64,000 bases of DNA from Methanosarcina sp. ERenArc_MAG2 (lineage in GTDB: Archaea; Halobacteriota; Methanosarcinia; Methanosarcinales; Methanosarcinaceae). Location of the stretch: the NCBI GenBank assembly GCA_023955635.1, contig JAMXHR010000010.1, positions 124,001-188,000 on the forward strand. Direction: 5' to 3'. This document shows positions 55,119-63,909 of the stretch, piece by piece; the stretch's first letter is position 1; each line of letters begins with the position of its first letter. Made by a program: the position numbers and the translations under genes. Under the pieces are notes generated by a model. That model saw only the letters and a program-made list of their open reading frames with translations, was not told the DNA's origin and did not search any database.

Positions 55119-55237
55119 TAGGACTTACGCACTTGAAGTACCAAATCAGCTGCAGTCGGCTTACAACTTTCTGAAATTCAAATTCTACATCTGATGGTTA
55201 TTGTGCTTGATTTTGAATCTGAAGTGTGTAAGTCCTA
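55119..55237. mobile_element. 119-bp MITE, copy D
   Basis: Ends TAGGACTTACGCACTT / AAGTGTGTAAGTCCTA with a perfect 5-base duplication ACTGT (55114-55118, 55238-55242). It stands in the kinase scrap. Confidence 0.92.
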
Positions 55238-55340
55238 ACTGTATTCCCTCACTTGTTAAAATCCATTCGTCTCTTACAGCCTTACATCATTGTATATTCG
55301 CTATATATTCATATATCAGCTTGTGCCATAGCCACTGTAT

Positions 55341-56105
55341 ATGACCAGCTATAAAGTTCTTGTAAGAGATGTTATAAAAAAAGCTGATGTCCTTCTTGAA
55401 GTCATAGATGCCAGATTTCCTGAAGAGACGCGAAACAGCGAAATCGAGCGTGAAATAGTCCGCTTGAACAAACCATTCATAATAGTCATCAATAAATGTG
55501 ACCTTGTATCAAATGAAAAACTTGAGAAAACCAAAGCCCGCCTCTCAAAAATTGCACCTACGATTTTTATATCCAGCAAAGACAGGTCAGGAACAACGAT
55601 GCTAAGGCACCAGATCCTCGCATCCGCCCGTATAAAAGATCGGGATATTCTTGTCGGAACCCTCGGTTATCCCAATGTGGGCAAATCCTCGGTGATCAAT
55701 GGCGTTACAGGCAGGCACAGGACGGGCACGTCACCAATATCCGGTTACACAAAAGGAGTCCAGAATGTGGACGCAGGTTCACGAATTATGTTTATAGATA
55801 CTCCGGGAGTAATTCCCTTTGATGAAAACGATGAATATATCCAGGGCCTTCTCGGAATAAAAGATGCAACCCATCTGAAGGATCACATTGGAGTTGCTCT
55901 GAAAATAATCGATAAAATTCTTGTTGAAAACAAAACCGCCCTTGAGTCCCTCTATAAGATTACAGTAGAGGATGAGAGTGTCTATGATGTGCTTAAACTT
56001 ATAGGTAAACAGTGTAACTTCATTCAGAAAAAAGGTGAAGTTGATGAAACAAGGACTGCCACCAGAATAATCAATGACTGGCAAATCGGGCTGCTTCGTA
56101 TTTAA
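55341..56105 (+). CDS. RbgA/YlqF-type circularly permuted GTPase
   Basis: 254 residues. Permuted order: G4 'VINKCDLVS', G5 'FISSKDRSG', G1 'GTLGYPNVGKSSVINGVTG', G2 'GTSPISGYTKG', G3 'MFIDTPGVIPF'. These GTPases assist assembly of the large ribosomal subunit. N-terminal 'VLVRDVIKKADVLLEVIDARFPEETRN' is the family hallmark. Intact; chromosome core gene at the edge of the mobile region. Confidence 0.93.
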   Translation: MTSYKVLVRDVIKKADVLLEVIDARFPEETRNSEIEREIVRLNKPFIIVINKCDLVSNEKLEKTKARLSKIAPTIFISSKDRSGTTMLRHQILASARIKDRDILVGTLGYPNVGKSSVINGVTGRHRTGTSPISGYTKGVQNVDAGSRIMFIDTPGVIPFDENDEYIQGLLGIKDATHLKDHIGVALKIIDKILVENKTALESLYKITVEDESVYDVLKLIGKQCNFIQKKGEVDETRTATRIINDWQIGLLRI

Positions 56106-56244
56106 GCCTGATGTACCTTGAAAATGTATATATTAAGCCTGATATGCAGCTTTACGATGTCTATAAGAACATTGCAGGACATTTATTGGAATACACTTTC
56201 ATTTCTATTATGAATTTTTGTTACAGGTATCCGGAGATGAGATT

Positions 56245-56400
56245 TTGACGACAGACCAGGAAATTCTTGCTAGAATCCAGGAAATTGAAAAGAGAATGGA
56301 CAGAATGGAAGCTGTGCTCGAGAATATTAACAATATCCTTAAAAAGGTCGAGCAAAATACCTATTTCGGGTGCTATATGCCAGAGGGAAAGCTGGAGTAA
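56245..56400 (+). CDS. Short coiled-coil protein
   Basis: 51 residues from TTG at 56245, which follows GGAGATGA. 'DQEILARIQEIEKRMDRMEAVLENINNILKKVEQ' is a strong heptad coiled coil, ending 'NTYFGCYMPEGKLE'. Likely an oligomer-forming small protein conserved in Methanosarcina; function unknown. Confidence 0.6.
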   Translation: MTTDQEILARIQEIEKRMDRMEAVLENINNILKKVEQNTYFGCYMPEGKLE

Positions 56401-56768
56401 AGAAACATATTCAGATTTTCGGTGTTCCGTGGGGGAATTGATTGAGTTATTTCAGGAAAACATGAACACCATCCATCGGACGTGCTTGTCCCGCGCCGAG
56501 GCGCGGCTGGAGCTTATTTCGAGTAATAAAAAGAAGACTTCAGCCTGATCGGAGAAATCAAGTATTAAACTGTCATCCGATTCGCAGTGGACAACCGGAT
56601 TTTTCAAATCTTGTTTTTTCCGTTTTATTATCAATTCAGATTTTGAATCCTGATTTTCTTTATCAATAATGTTGCGAAAAATCTCTCTTTTTTTATATTT
56701 ATAGTCCAGACGGACAACAAAAGCAGTAACTATAAATTTAATCGTTTCTGATCTTTGTTACTGAGAAG
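56401..56768. other. Gene-free interval before the CHAT gene
   Basis: 368 bases. Contains a GC-rich block 'GTCCCGCGCCGAGGCGCGGC' (56488-56507) that can fold as a hairpin, and a TATA-like run near 56693. No gene supported. Confidence 0.45.
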
Positions 56769-58530
56769 GTGTTTGTTCTGGATTATCATTCTCTTGACCT
56801 GCAAATCTCAAAAGGACCTGAAGGTTCCTCCAATCTGTACACGGCTTCAATTCTGGAAAACGAAGATATTAAGGCTACCCGGGATTTTGAGCTTAGACAA
56901 GACTTGAAACTGAGTCAAATGCTGGATCGGATTGAGGAAAAAGTTGTAGTTGCCAAACCCCAGCCTGAAGAAACAATTCACATCGAATTCGGAAAAATGC
57001 TGTACGATGCTGTATTTTCAGGCGAACTGGGAGGTTATTTCAACAAGCGTTTCAATGAAGTTCAGGACGAAAATTGCGGGCTCAGGGTTTCCATGCAGTT
57101 CAATAAAGAAGTTCCTGAAATTGCAGCTTTGCCCTGGGAATACCTGCACAACGAAGAAGACTTTTTAATAAGCAAAAAAAGCATTTTGCTCTCAAGGCTT
57201 CCGGTCGGGGTAAGGAAAACCGAATCTCAACCTCTGGATTCCATTCTCCGAATGCTGGTAATAATCTCAAGTCCTGATGATCCCGGGATTTATCCATTAA
57301 ATACGGAAAAAGAGCAGGAAATCATTCTTGAAGCCATAGACAAGCTCCATAAAGACCACAAAATAAAGGTCGATTTTACAGAAGACGCAACTTTTGAAAA
57401 TGTTCGGGGTTACCTTAACGAGCAAGCTTATCACATCGTGCATTTCACAGGACACGGAACAAGCATTGGCGGCAAAGGACACCTTGTATTTGAATCCGAA
57501 GACCGAAAAGCCAGACTCATAGACAACAAAACCCTTGCAGACCTTTTTTCAGACATGGGCATAAAGCTTGTAGTGCATCGATTCTCAAATAAATACATAA
57601 TAAGCAAATAATTACAGCTTATGACGCAAATATTATTTTAAGTCACATGGAATTTTGTAACAAGGAAAACGAGCTGGTCGCAGAGTGATTCGATCTGGAT
57701 ATTACAACCACGGAAAACACAGAAAGCATGGAAGAACCACGCTTTTACTACTTATTTCCGTATCTTCCGTGCTTTCCGCGGTTTTCAAAAAATTCATTTA
57801 TGACATACTTTGGAATCGATGCAGTAGTGCTCAGTTCCTGTGAATCTGCCAAAGGCTCGAACAAAGAAGCTTTCGGTGACTTAGCCAGTATGCTTTCAAA
57901 AAAGAATTCCGGCTGTAGTAGCCATGCAGTATTCGGTACTGGATGACGTGGCAACCCACTTTGCATACACTTTTTACAGAACGATTGCGAGCGGAAAATC
58001 GGTAGATGTCGCGCTCAAAGAAGCCAGAATTGCGATGAAACATTCGGATAAAAGCAACGGTTTCGATTTTGCAACCCCGGTACTGTATTGCGACACTTTT
58101 CCACCGCCTAGGAGACCTAAATACAGCATTGAAAATATATAATAATATTAAATATAAATACGAGGAAAGGGGGATAATAGGGGGATTAGGTGGGTTGCGG
58201 TTGTACTTCATGCGATTGGAATGATTCATCAGGAGCAGGGCAATTACGAAGAAGCAGTGAGAAAGTATAACCAGTTCCTGAAAATTAAAGAAGAACTGGG
58301 GGATAAAAGCGGAATTGCAGGAACACTGCACCAGCTTGGAAGAATAAATGAAGAAGGGGAGAATGTAGTAGTGCTCTCAGGAATTATTTAATTTCTTTAT
58401 CAGTCTTCGAGCAGCTGAATTCACCGAACAAGGAGATTGTCGCAAGATCCCTTTTAAGATTGCGAGATAAAATGGGAGAAGAAGAATTTAATGCTGTATT
58501 CGAAAAACTGGTGAAGGATGATGACTCTTG
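56769..58530 (+). pseudogene. CHAT-TPR protease gene, interrupted and frameshifted
   Basis: CHAT is a caspase-like protease domain. The N-part (56769-57575) starts at GTG and includes 'VSMQFNKEVPEIAALPWEYLHN' and the catalytic His in 'AYHIVHFTGHG'. A 248-bp element follows. The C-part resumes 'VVLSSCESAKGSN' with the catalytic Cys, then breaks at an A-run near 57905 ('SKKRIPAVVAMQYSVLDDVATHFAYTFYR'). A TPR repeat ('IHQEQGNYEEAVRKYNQFLKIKEELGDKSG') and the tail 'NSPNKEIVARSLLRLRDKMGEEEFNAVFEKLVKDDDS' follow in two frames. Both catalytic residues survive, but the gene needs at least one excision and two base repairs. It leads a tight three-gene operon. Confidence 0.85.
57576..57823. mobile_element. 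248-bp insertion in the CHAT gene
   Basis: Inverted ends CATCGATTC / GAATCGATG, with GTAGTG(C) duplicated on each side (57570 and 57824). Excision restores 'GIKLVVLSSCESA' in frame. Inside is a second, larger inverted repeat (GAAAACACAGAAAGCATGG against CCGTGCTTTCCGCGGTTTTC) that folds into a long hairpin. Family unknown. Confidence 0.75.
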
Positions 58531-58730
58531 AACTTATTAAATGTCCTCAATGTGGTTATCAATACCGCACTGATATAGAAAAAATTGTTGAAGATGGAGA
58601 AATAGTTGCAGTGCGCCTGGGTTTTTCTGACGTTAAAAAATTATTCAGCAGAAATACTGTTAAAAGCCTTTTCATAGACCTCAAATGCCCCAATTGTGAA
58701 AAAGAATTTGAGTGGGAAGTGAAGACATGA
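58521..58730 (+). CDS. Zinc-ribbon protein of the CHAT operon
   Basis: 69 residues with two CPxC knuckles, 'CPQCGYQYR' and 'CPNCEKEFEWEVKT', around 'GFSDVKKLFSRNTVKSLFIDL'. It likely binds one zinc. Start overlaps the CHAT-TPR stop, and its own stop overlaps the next start (ATGA), so the three are translated together. Role unknown; substrate or adaptor of the protease is possible. Confidence 0.8.
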   Translation: MTLELIKCPQCGYQYRTDIEKIVEDGEIVAVRLGFSDVKKLFSRNTVKSLFIDLKCPNCEKEFEWEVKT

Positions 58731-59239
58731 ATGGGGAGGAAGCTGAGAGTGAAATCGATGGAGAGGAAGTTCCTGTAGTAATGCCAGAACCGAACCCTTT
58801 CTGGAAGCAGAATGCCGAAAGACTTGTAGCAGAATCCATTTCCAGTGTGGAAGACACTGCAAAACAGTTTGTTACCATAACAGGGCTGCTAGAAGGGATT
58901 TATTTCCATGCGATAACGTTTTCGGATATAAAGAACGTGGAAGGAATTTCAGTCCTGATATACGTGGCTCCGCTTGTTTTATGGCTCGCAAGCCTGATTT
59001 TTGCGGTGATGGTGCTTGTCAGGAAAAAATATGGTCTGAACATAAATTCGAGCCGGGATTCTAAGAAAAAATTCGAGGAAATCCTGGAAGGAAAATATCA
59101 GCTTATACGGATTTCCGGTGGGTTTTTGATCCTCAGCTTTGTGGCACTTACCATTGCTGTCCTGCATTACATGGAAATTTTTTCGTCCAATACATTTGAG
59201 ATATGGCAGAACTCTTCAGTGCAACTGTTCCAAAAATAA
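58727..59239 (+). CDS. Two- to three-span membrane protein of the CHAT operon
   Basis: 170 residues. Acidic N-terminus (GEEAESEIDGEEVPVVMPEPNPFW), an amphipathic segment, then spans 'ISVLIYVAPLVLWLASLIFAVMVLV' and 'ISGGFLILSFVALTIAVLHYM', and a polar tail. No family recognised. Translational coupling with the zinc ribbon and CHAT gene suggests a protease-controlled membrane partner or effector; inference only. Confidence 0.75.
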   Translation: MNGEEAESEIDGEEVPVVMPEPNPFWKQNAERLVAESISSVEDTAKQFVTITGLLEGIYFHAITFSDIKNVEGISVLIYVAPLVLWLASLIFAVMVLVRKKYGLNINSSRDSKKKFEEILEGKYQLIRISGGFLILSFVALTIAVLHYMEIFSSNTFEIWQNSSVQLFQK

Positions 59240-59389
59240 TTCATTCTTCTTTTGGGTTTTGCTTCTTTTCATTCGTTTTTAAGGAAAAGGCCGGCCGCCG
59301 TTTGCGCCCGGTGAGAACTCGGGGTTAAGAAAAGTAATTCCTGAAAACGGCAGCTTCGGGAAAAGAAATTACCAGCGGTTATCAACCGG

Positions 59390-59650
59390 TTATTCCTGGT
59401 GTGAATTATCTTGTAGCTTACTTTTCCTCTGCCTATGCCGTCCCTGAAGAGTTTTCTCTTGGGGAAAGAAAGCCTGTTTTTCCCGACTTGACCTCAACAA
59501 AGATCACCTTATTCATTTCTCCTTCGGAAAGGCCGTCAAAGATTATAAAATCCACAGGGATACCGAGGAAACGTGCATCTGTGGGATTCTACTCGAAAAA
59601 TTTCCAGCAGGGTTTTGCTACCAGCAAGATTTCTTTTCTACTTATGCAGG
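59390..59650 (-). pseudogene. Holliday-resolvase-related endonuclease fragment (Endonuc_Holl)
   Basis: Minus strand reads 'NPTDARFLGIPVDFIIFDGLSEGEMNKVIFVEVKSGKT', the nuclease core (D…ExK: VDFIIFDG, FVEVKSGK) of the archaeal Endonuc_Holl family, then 'LSPREK', a break at an A-run near 59455, and 'FRDGIGRGKVSYKIIHT'. A stop (TAG near 59597) precedes the core. The N-terminal part is gone. A relic, with perhaps one of the lesions a sequence error. Confidence 0.75.
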
Positions 59651-59771
59651 CTAAGAATTCTTATTCCTGAAAATAAACATGGGCTGGCAAAAAATATATA
59701 GGATAAATATAATCTATGTTTTTCATTCTTCAAAAAGGATTACTGCACAAGGGGTAACAGAAGAGAAAAAC

Positions 59772-60566
59772 ATGGCCAGAAATGGAATGGATAACCGGGA
59801 AGCAGGCGAACAAACTAAAGAAATTTTCATTAGTGCTTTCAAGACTACAATTCCTGTTTTACTCGGATACATACCTCTGGGAATGGCGTTCGGGCTTCTG
59901 CTTGACGGCGCAGGGTATCACTGGATTTACGCTTTCCTTATGAGCCTTTTCGTCTACGCAGGCTCAGGCCAGTTTCTGGCAGTAGCTTTACTTGTTGCCG
60001 GGGCAGGGATAACTGAATTTGTTGTAGCTACACTGCTCCTTAATTTCAGGCACGCTTTCTACGGGCTGTCCTTGCTGGAGAAGTTTTCCGGTGTCGGGAA
60101 GGTCAAACCTTACCTTATCTTTGCGCTAACCGACGAGACGTATGCTCTCCTGACCACAACAGAAGTCCCGCAAAGCAGCTCGAAGTCGAGGTTTTACTTT
60201 TATATTGCAGCCCTTGACCATTTCTACTGGATCGCAGGTTCCGTACTCGGGGCTGTAATTGGCTCTATGCTGGACCTTAATCTTGAGGGCATGAGCTTTG
60301 TGCTGACCGCGCTATTTGTGGTGCTGACCATAGAGCAGTATTTCAACTCGGAGACGCGTTTTCCCTTCCTGGCCGCCCTGGGAGCAGGAGCCCTTTCCCT
60401 TATACTTTTCAGCCCTGACAATATGCTGCTGGCTTCAATTATCCTCGGAACTTTAATCCTGATCGGCAGGGAAAAATCGATGCAGGGGATACACACGAAA
60501 AAGGTAATCAGGCAGATTAATGCATCCGTACAGCCTGTTGAAGACAAAATAAAGAAGGAAAGCTGA
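59772..60566 (+). CDS. azlC: AzlC-family branched-chain amino acid exporter subunit
   Basis: 264 residues from the ATG at 59772 (an ATG at 59679 is in frame but adds a non-family segment). AzlC domain with seven spans: 'TTIPVLLGYIPLGMAFGLLL', 'SLFVYAGSGQFLAVALL', 'LLNFRHAFYGLSLLEKF', 'ALTDETYALL'. AzlC and AzlD form a two-component exporter for branched-chain amino acids or analogues. ATGA overlap with azlD. Confidence 0.93.
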   Translation: MARNGMDNREAGEQTKEIFISAFKTTIPVLLGYIPLGMAFGLLLDGAGYHWIYAFLMSLFVYAGSGQFLAVALLVAGAGITEFVVATLLLNFRHAFYGLSLLEKFSGVGKVKPYLIFALTDETYALLTTTEVPQSSSKSRFYFYIAALDHFYWIAGSVLGAVIGSMLDLNLEGMSFVLTALFVVLTIEQYFNSETRFPFLAALGAGALSLILFSPDNMLLASIILGTLILIGREKSMQGIHTKKVIRQINASVQPVEDKIKKES

Positions 60567-60904
60567 TGACAGATACCCTTCAAATGCTCGTAACCATTGC
60601 GGTTATAGCTCTTGCGACCTTTGCTACAAGGATTCTTCCGTTCATGTGTTTTGGCTCAAGAGAACCACCCGCCATGCTCTCAGTTATTGAAAAAAATCTG
60701 CCTCCAATGATCCTCTTGCTGCTGGTCGTCTACTGCTTAAAAGACGTGCAGTGGCTTGCAGCTCCATATGGGATTCCGGAGTTGTTTACCATAGGTATCG
60801 TTGCCGGCCTGCACTTCTGGAAACGAAATGCCATGCTCAGCATCTTTACAGGGACAGCACTTTATATGGCACTTGTGCAGTTCCACGTTTTTTCATTTCT
60901 CTGA
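60566..60904 (+). CDS. azlD: AzlD-family small exporter subunit
   Basis: 112 residues, four spans ('MLVTIAVIALATFATRILPFMCF', 'LPPMILLLLVVYCLKDVQW', 'IVAGLHFWKRNAMLSIFTGTALYM'). Typical AzlD partner, translationally coupled to azlC. Confidence 0.93.
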   Translation: MTDTLQMLVTIAVIALATFATRILPFMCFGSREPPAMLSVIEKNLPPMILLLLVVYCLKDVQWLAAPYGIPELFTIGIVAGLHFWKRNAMLSIFTGTALYMALVQFHVFSFL

Positions 60905-61120
60905 TTTTTCTTATATTTTTTCTTATATTTTTTTACCTTTATTCTTAGAATTCCCCTACATTTTTCTTATCTTTACCTGGTTAAGATGTATTTTTTCCAA
61001 ATTTCCCCACATTTCAGGAATTCGGTCAAAAGTCTGACTCAGTTCGAAAGAAAGCTCGAATCTAGGTTTAATAATTTTTATATACATTAATTATAATGCC
61101 TTGCAGTGAAGTGACCTTAT
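60905..61120. terminator. T-rich transcript end and promoter of the next gene
   Basis: Just after azlD are repeated 'TTCTTATATTTTTT' pyrimidine runs (60905-60985), the usual archaeal oligo-U type terminator. TTTTTATATACATTAATTATAA at about 61075 supplies the promoter for the gene at 61121. Confidence 0.6.
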
Positions 61121-61978
61121 ATGAATGAGAAAAAGATTGACGAGTCTTTACTCAAAAGTAAAGGCTTTCTGCCTCAGAAGCAGGAAAACATGGTTTCAAT
61201 GCGGGTTAAAGTCGCCGGCGGCAGGGTGGATGCAGACAAACTGCGGGCAATTGCGGATGCTGCCGAGAAATACGGACACGGTTATATTCATATAACTTCA
61301 AGGCAGGGCATTGAGATCCCTTTTGTCAAACTCGAAGAGGCTGAAGAAGCAAGTTCTGAACTTGAGAAGCAGGGAGTTTTGAGAGGCTCGGCCGGAAAGC
61401 GGGTAAGAGCAGTAATTGCCTGCCAGGGGAATGAGGTATGCAAATATGGATTGATTGACTGCCAGCAAATAGCACACAGAATAGATGAAAAATATGTAGG
61501 GAAAACTGTTCCCAAAAAACTTAAGATTGCAGTAACTGGCTGTCCATCGGCCTGCGTAAAACCCCAGGATACCGATTTTGGAATAATGGGTACGACAAAA
61601 CCTCAAACTATCCCGGAAAACTGTGTTGGCTGCAAGCGCTGTGAAAAAGCATGCAAAATAGGAGCAATAAAAGTTCTCGATGAGAAAGCCAGCATAGACA
61701 GGGAAAAGTGCATCCTTTGCGGGTTATGCATAGCAGCCTGCCGGAAAGATGCGCTGAGAGCGGAAAAAACCGGATGCACGATCTTTGTCGGAGGCAAAAT
61801 GGGAAGAAAGCCAGTACAAGGGACAAAGCTTCTTGAACTTGCGGACGAGGAGCAGCTTTTCTCAATCCTTGAAAAAACCTTTGAATATTACAGGAAAGAA
61901 GGTCTTGATGGGGAGAGGTTAGGAGACCTCTTTGACAGGCTGGGATTTGAAAAATACAGGGAAGAAGTCCTTCCCTGA
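61121..61978 (+). CDS. Small sulfite/nitrite reductase-like protein with ferredoxin domain
   Basis: 285 residues, like the compact siroheme reductases (Dsr-LP) of methanogens. N-terminal ferredoxin-like half 'VKVAGGRVDADKLRAIADAAEKYGHGYIHITSRQGIEIPFV'. Siroheme-4Fe-4S ligands in 'ACQGNEVCKYGLIDC' and 'TGCPSACVKPQ'. Then two 4Fe-4S motifs CVGCKRCEKACKIGA and CILCGLCIAACRKDA and a C-terminal siroheme half. Such enzymes may reduce sulfite or a related anion with ferredoxin. Monocistronic and intact. Confidence 0.92.
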   Translation: MNEKKIDESLLKSKGFLPQKQENMVSMRVKVAGGRVDADKLRAIADAAEKYGHGYIHITSRQGIEIPFVKLEEAEEASSELEKQGVLRGSAGKRVRAVIACQGNEVCKYGLIDCQQIAHRIDEKYVGKTVPKKLKIAVTGCPSACVKPQDTDFGIMGTTKPQTIPENCVGCKRCEKACKIGAIKVLDEKASIDREKCILCGLCIAACRKDALRAEKTGCTIFVGGKMGRKPVQGTKLLELADEEQLFSILEKTFEYYRKEGLDGERLGDLFDRLGFEKYREEVLP

Positions 61979-62057
61979 AACTTCCGGGGTTTTTCTCAAG
62001 CTTCCTGAGAGCCTGCCTGAAACACGGCTAAATAAAAGAATTTTGAAACCAGCCCGG

Positions 62058-63122
62058 TTAACGTGTCGCTCTTGTGCGCAATCCAATCCAGGCAGCAATT
62101 ACCCCCAATCCGATAAGCAGTGCAATAAAACGTATGAGCCCTCCAATTAAGGGGATTTCATATAAAATTGCAAATATAACTGCCCCGATTAGGTAATACA
62201 CCATCTTTCCGGCATCCTTTTTGAATATTTTATTATAAATTATCTCGCCTGCAAGCAATTTCACAGGTACTGTCGCGATGAGAAGTGCAAGTGTAAAGAG
62301 CAGGATTGTCAGAACTGAGAGGCTCCACCCGAAAATGGTAATAAGCAGGACTATTGAGAGTACCGGAAGGAAAACCAGAATCAGAAAGCCCAGTAATCCC
62401 GCTTTCAGCGGCGAATCTTTTATAAGTTCAGCAAGTCCGCTTACAAAATCCGGGAAAAGATATATCAGGATTAAACCAAGAGCAAGGGACGCAAGTAACC
62501 CGAGGATAAATGAGAAAATACCAAATCCTTCAGAAGCTTTTTCCTGATTTTCCGTTGCATTTGATTGCGTAATGTTCAGGTTTCCATCAACCTTATCTCT
62601 CAGATTAGAGGGATAATTTTCTGCTTGCAGTTCCAGGTTTCCTTTAAGCTTGAACCCGTCTCCGGTCTTAAGAGTGCCTGTTGATATTTCCCCATTTCCA
62701 TTAACGACTCCATTAAGAGTTACTTCCCCTCCGCCCAGCAGGACATCCCCTTCAACTATGCTGTCCCGGGAAAGGAAAATCTGGCCTCCGACTGCTGCCA
62801 CATCTCCTCCTACATTCCCGTTTACTGTTACAGAGCCTCCGGCTGCGAGAATATTTCCTGAAATATTTCCGTTAATGATCAACTCCCCGCCTGCACCAAT
62901 AAAATCATCTAGAGTATTCCCATTTATCTCAAGCCTGGACCCTGCAAGCACCAGGTCTCCCTGGATATCCTGGTTAATTTGAAGCTTGTCTCCGCCACCA
63001 AAAGCGTTTCCTGAGCTAGTATACTTAAGAACATTTCCTTCATTTACCGCTCCTGCTGAATAAGGCAGCGCAGCAAAAAGCATTAGAATTAAAACGAACC
63101 CTGATACCAGTTTCTTTTCCAT
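62058..63122 (-). CDS. Bactofilin-like repeat membrane protein
   Basis: 354 residues. Signal peptide (MEKKLVSGFVLILMLFAAL), then ~130 residues of six-residue beta-helix repeats such as 'INGNISGNILAAGGSVTVNGNVGGDVAAVGG' in order, a polymer-forming (bactofilin-type) domain, exposed outside. After an Asn/Glu linker come four to five spans ('FILGLLASLALGLILIYLFP', 'VFLPVLSIVLLITIFGW', 'LLIATVPVKLLAGEIIY'). Conserved in Methanosarcina; likely a cell-envelope scaffold. TTGAACC-type convergent end with the reductase gene. Confidence 0.85.
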   Translation of the reverse strand: MEKKLVSGFVLILMLFAALPYSAGAVNEGNVLKYTSSGNAFGGGDKLQINQDIQGDLVLAGSRLEINGNTLDDFIGAGGELIINGNISGNILAAGGSVTVNGNVGGDVAAVGGQIFLSRDSIVEGDVLLGGGEVTLNGVVNGNGEISTGTLKTGDGFKLKGNLELQAENYPSNLRDKVDGNLNITQSNATENQEKASEGFGIFSFILGLLASLALGLILIYLFPDFVSGLAELIKDSPLKAGLLGFLILVFLPVLSIVLLITIFGWSLSVLTILLFTLALLIATVPVKLLAGEIIYNKIFKKDAGKMVYYLIGAVIFAILYEIPLIGGLIRFIALLIGLGVIAAWIGLRTRATR

Positions 63123-63399
63123 AAGCTAACCCTCTTTGAACTACTGCTGAATTTTTACGCTTAATTATCCTGTTTTATTAGAGAACATTCCTAAAATGTA
63201 TTGATAATTAACATGACAGATAGAATTCAGAGAAATAAAGTGAAAAATGAGAAATAAAATAAAGATGCGGAGTGAGCCAAAAGAAATATGCAATGTATGC
63301 CTATTACAAAAAGAAATATAAAATGTATACCCATTATAAAAGGTATATCCTTTCACTTTATATACACTCCGAAATTTATCTGAAAATACATGAATTTTT

Positions 63400-63909
63400 T
63401 TACCAGGAGTTGTTATGGATTCTTGAAGCATCGTATCTCAGCCTGCCTGATTTTTCTTCCGCCGGATAGCCAATTGCAATAATCGAAAGCGGAACCACAT
63501 GTTCCGGGACATTTAGCAGATTTCGAACTTCTCTAACCATATTTTCAACAGGATGTACCCCGATCCAGACTGCGCCGAGCCCCAGGTCATGAGCGGCCAG
63601 CAACATATTTTCACTTGCAGCTGAACAGTCCTGAATCCAGAAGTCTGTGAATTTAGGAACGTCCACATCTCCGCAAACAAGTATCGCAGCAGGAGCAGCT
63701 TTTAACATTTTTGCATATGGATGTATTTCCGATATCTTTTCAAGCAAATCGCGTCTATCAATTAGAACAAAATGCCAGGGCTGTTCATCTGCTGCTGACG
63801 GCGCATTCATTCCTGCTTTCAAAATATTTTCAATCACATCTTTGTCTACTGGCTTTGGCAGATACTTTCGGATGCTTCTCCTGGTGAAAATTGCGTCCAT
63901 TGTTTCCAT
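63400..63909 (-). CDS. Nitroreductase-family flavoprotein
   Basis: 169 residues from the ATG at 63909, preceded by TGGGGA. 'METMDAIFTRRSIRKYL' is the FMN phosphate-binding start; 'AGMNAPSAADEQPWHFVLI', 'DCSAASENMLLAAHDLGLGAVWIGVHP' and 'PLSIIAIGYPAEE' complete the fold. An FMN-dependent NAD(P)H oxidoreductase, substrate unknown. An ATG at 63921 is in frame but lacks a ribosome site. Confidence 0.92.
   Translation of the reverse strand: METMDAIFTRRSIRKYLPKPVDKDVIENILKAGMNAPSAADEQPWHFVLIDRRDLLEKISEIHPYAKMLKAAPAAILVCGDVDVPKFTDFWIQDCSAASENMLLAAHDLGLGAVWIGVHPVENMVREVRNLLNVPEHVVPLSIIAIGYPAEEKSGRLRYDASRIHNNSW

Larger units (their letters stand above)
54956..55340. other. Debris before the GTPase gene
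   Basis: Contains the kinase scrap and MITE copy D, listed separately, and about 100 bases of leader before the GTPase at 55341. Confidence 0.45.

Noticed and set aside
59401..59670. 89-codon plus-strand frame as a gene
   Set aside because: It is the antisense of the Endonuc_Holl relic, whose minus-strand translation shows clear nuclease motifs.
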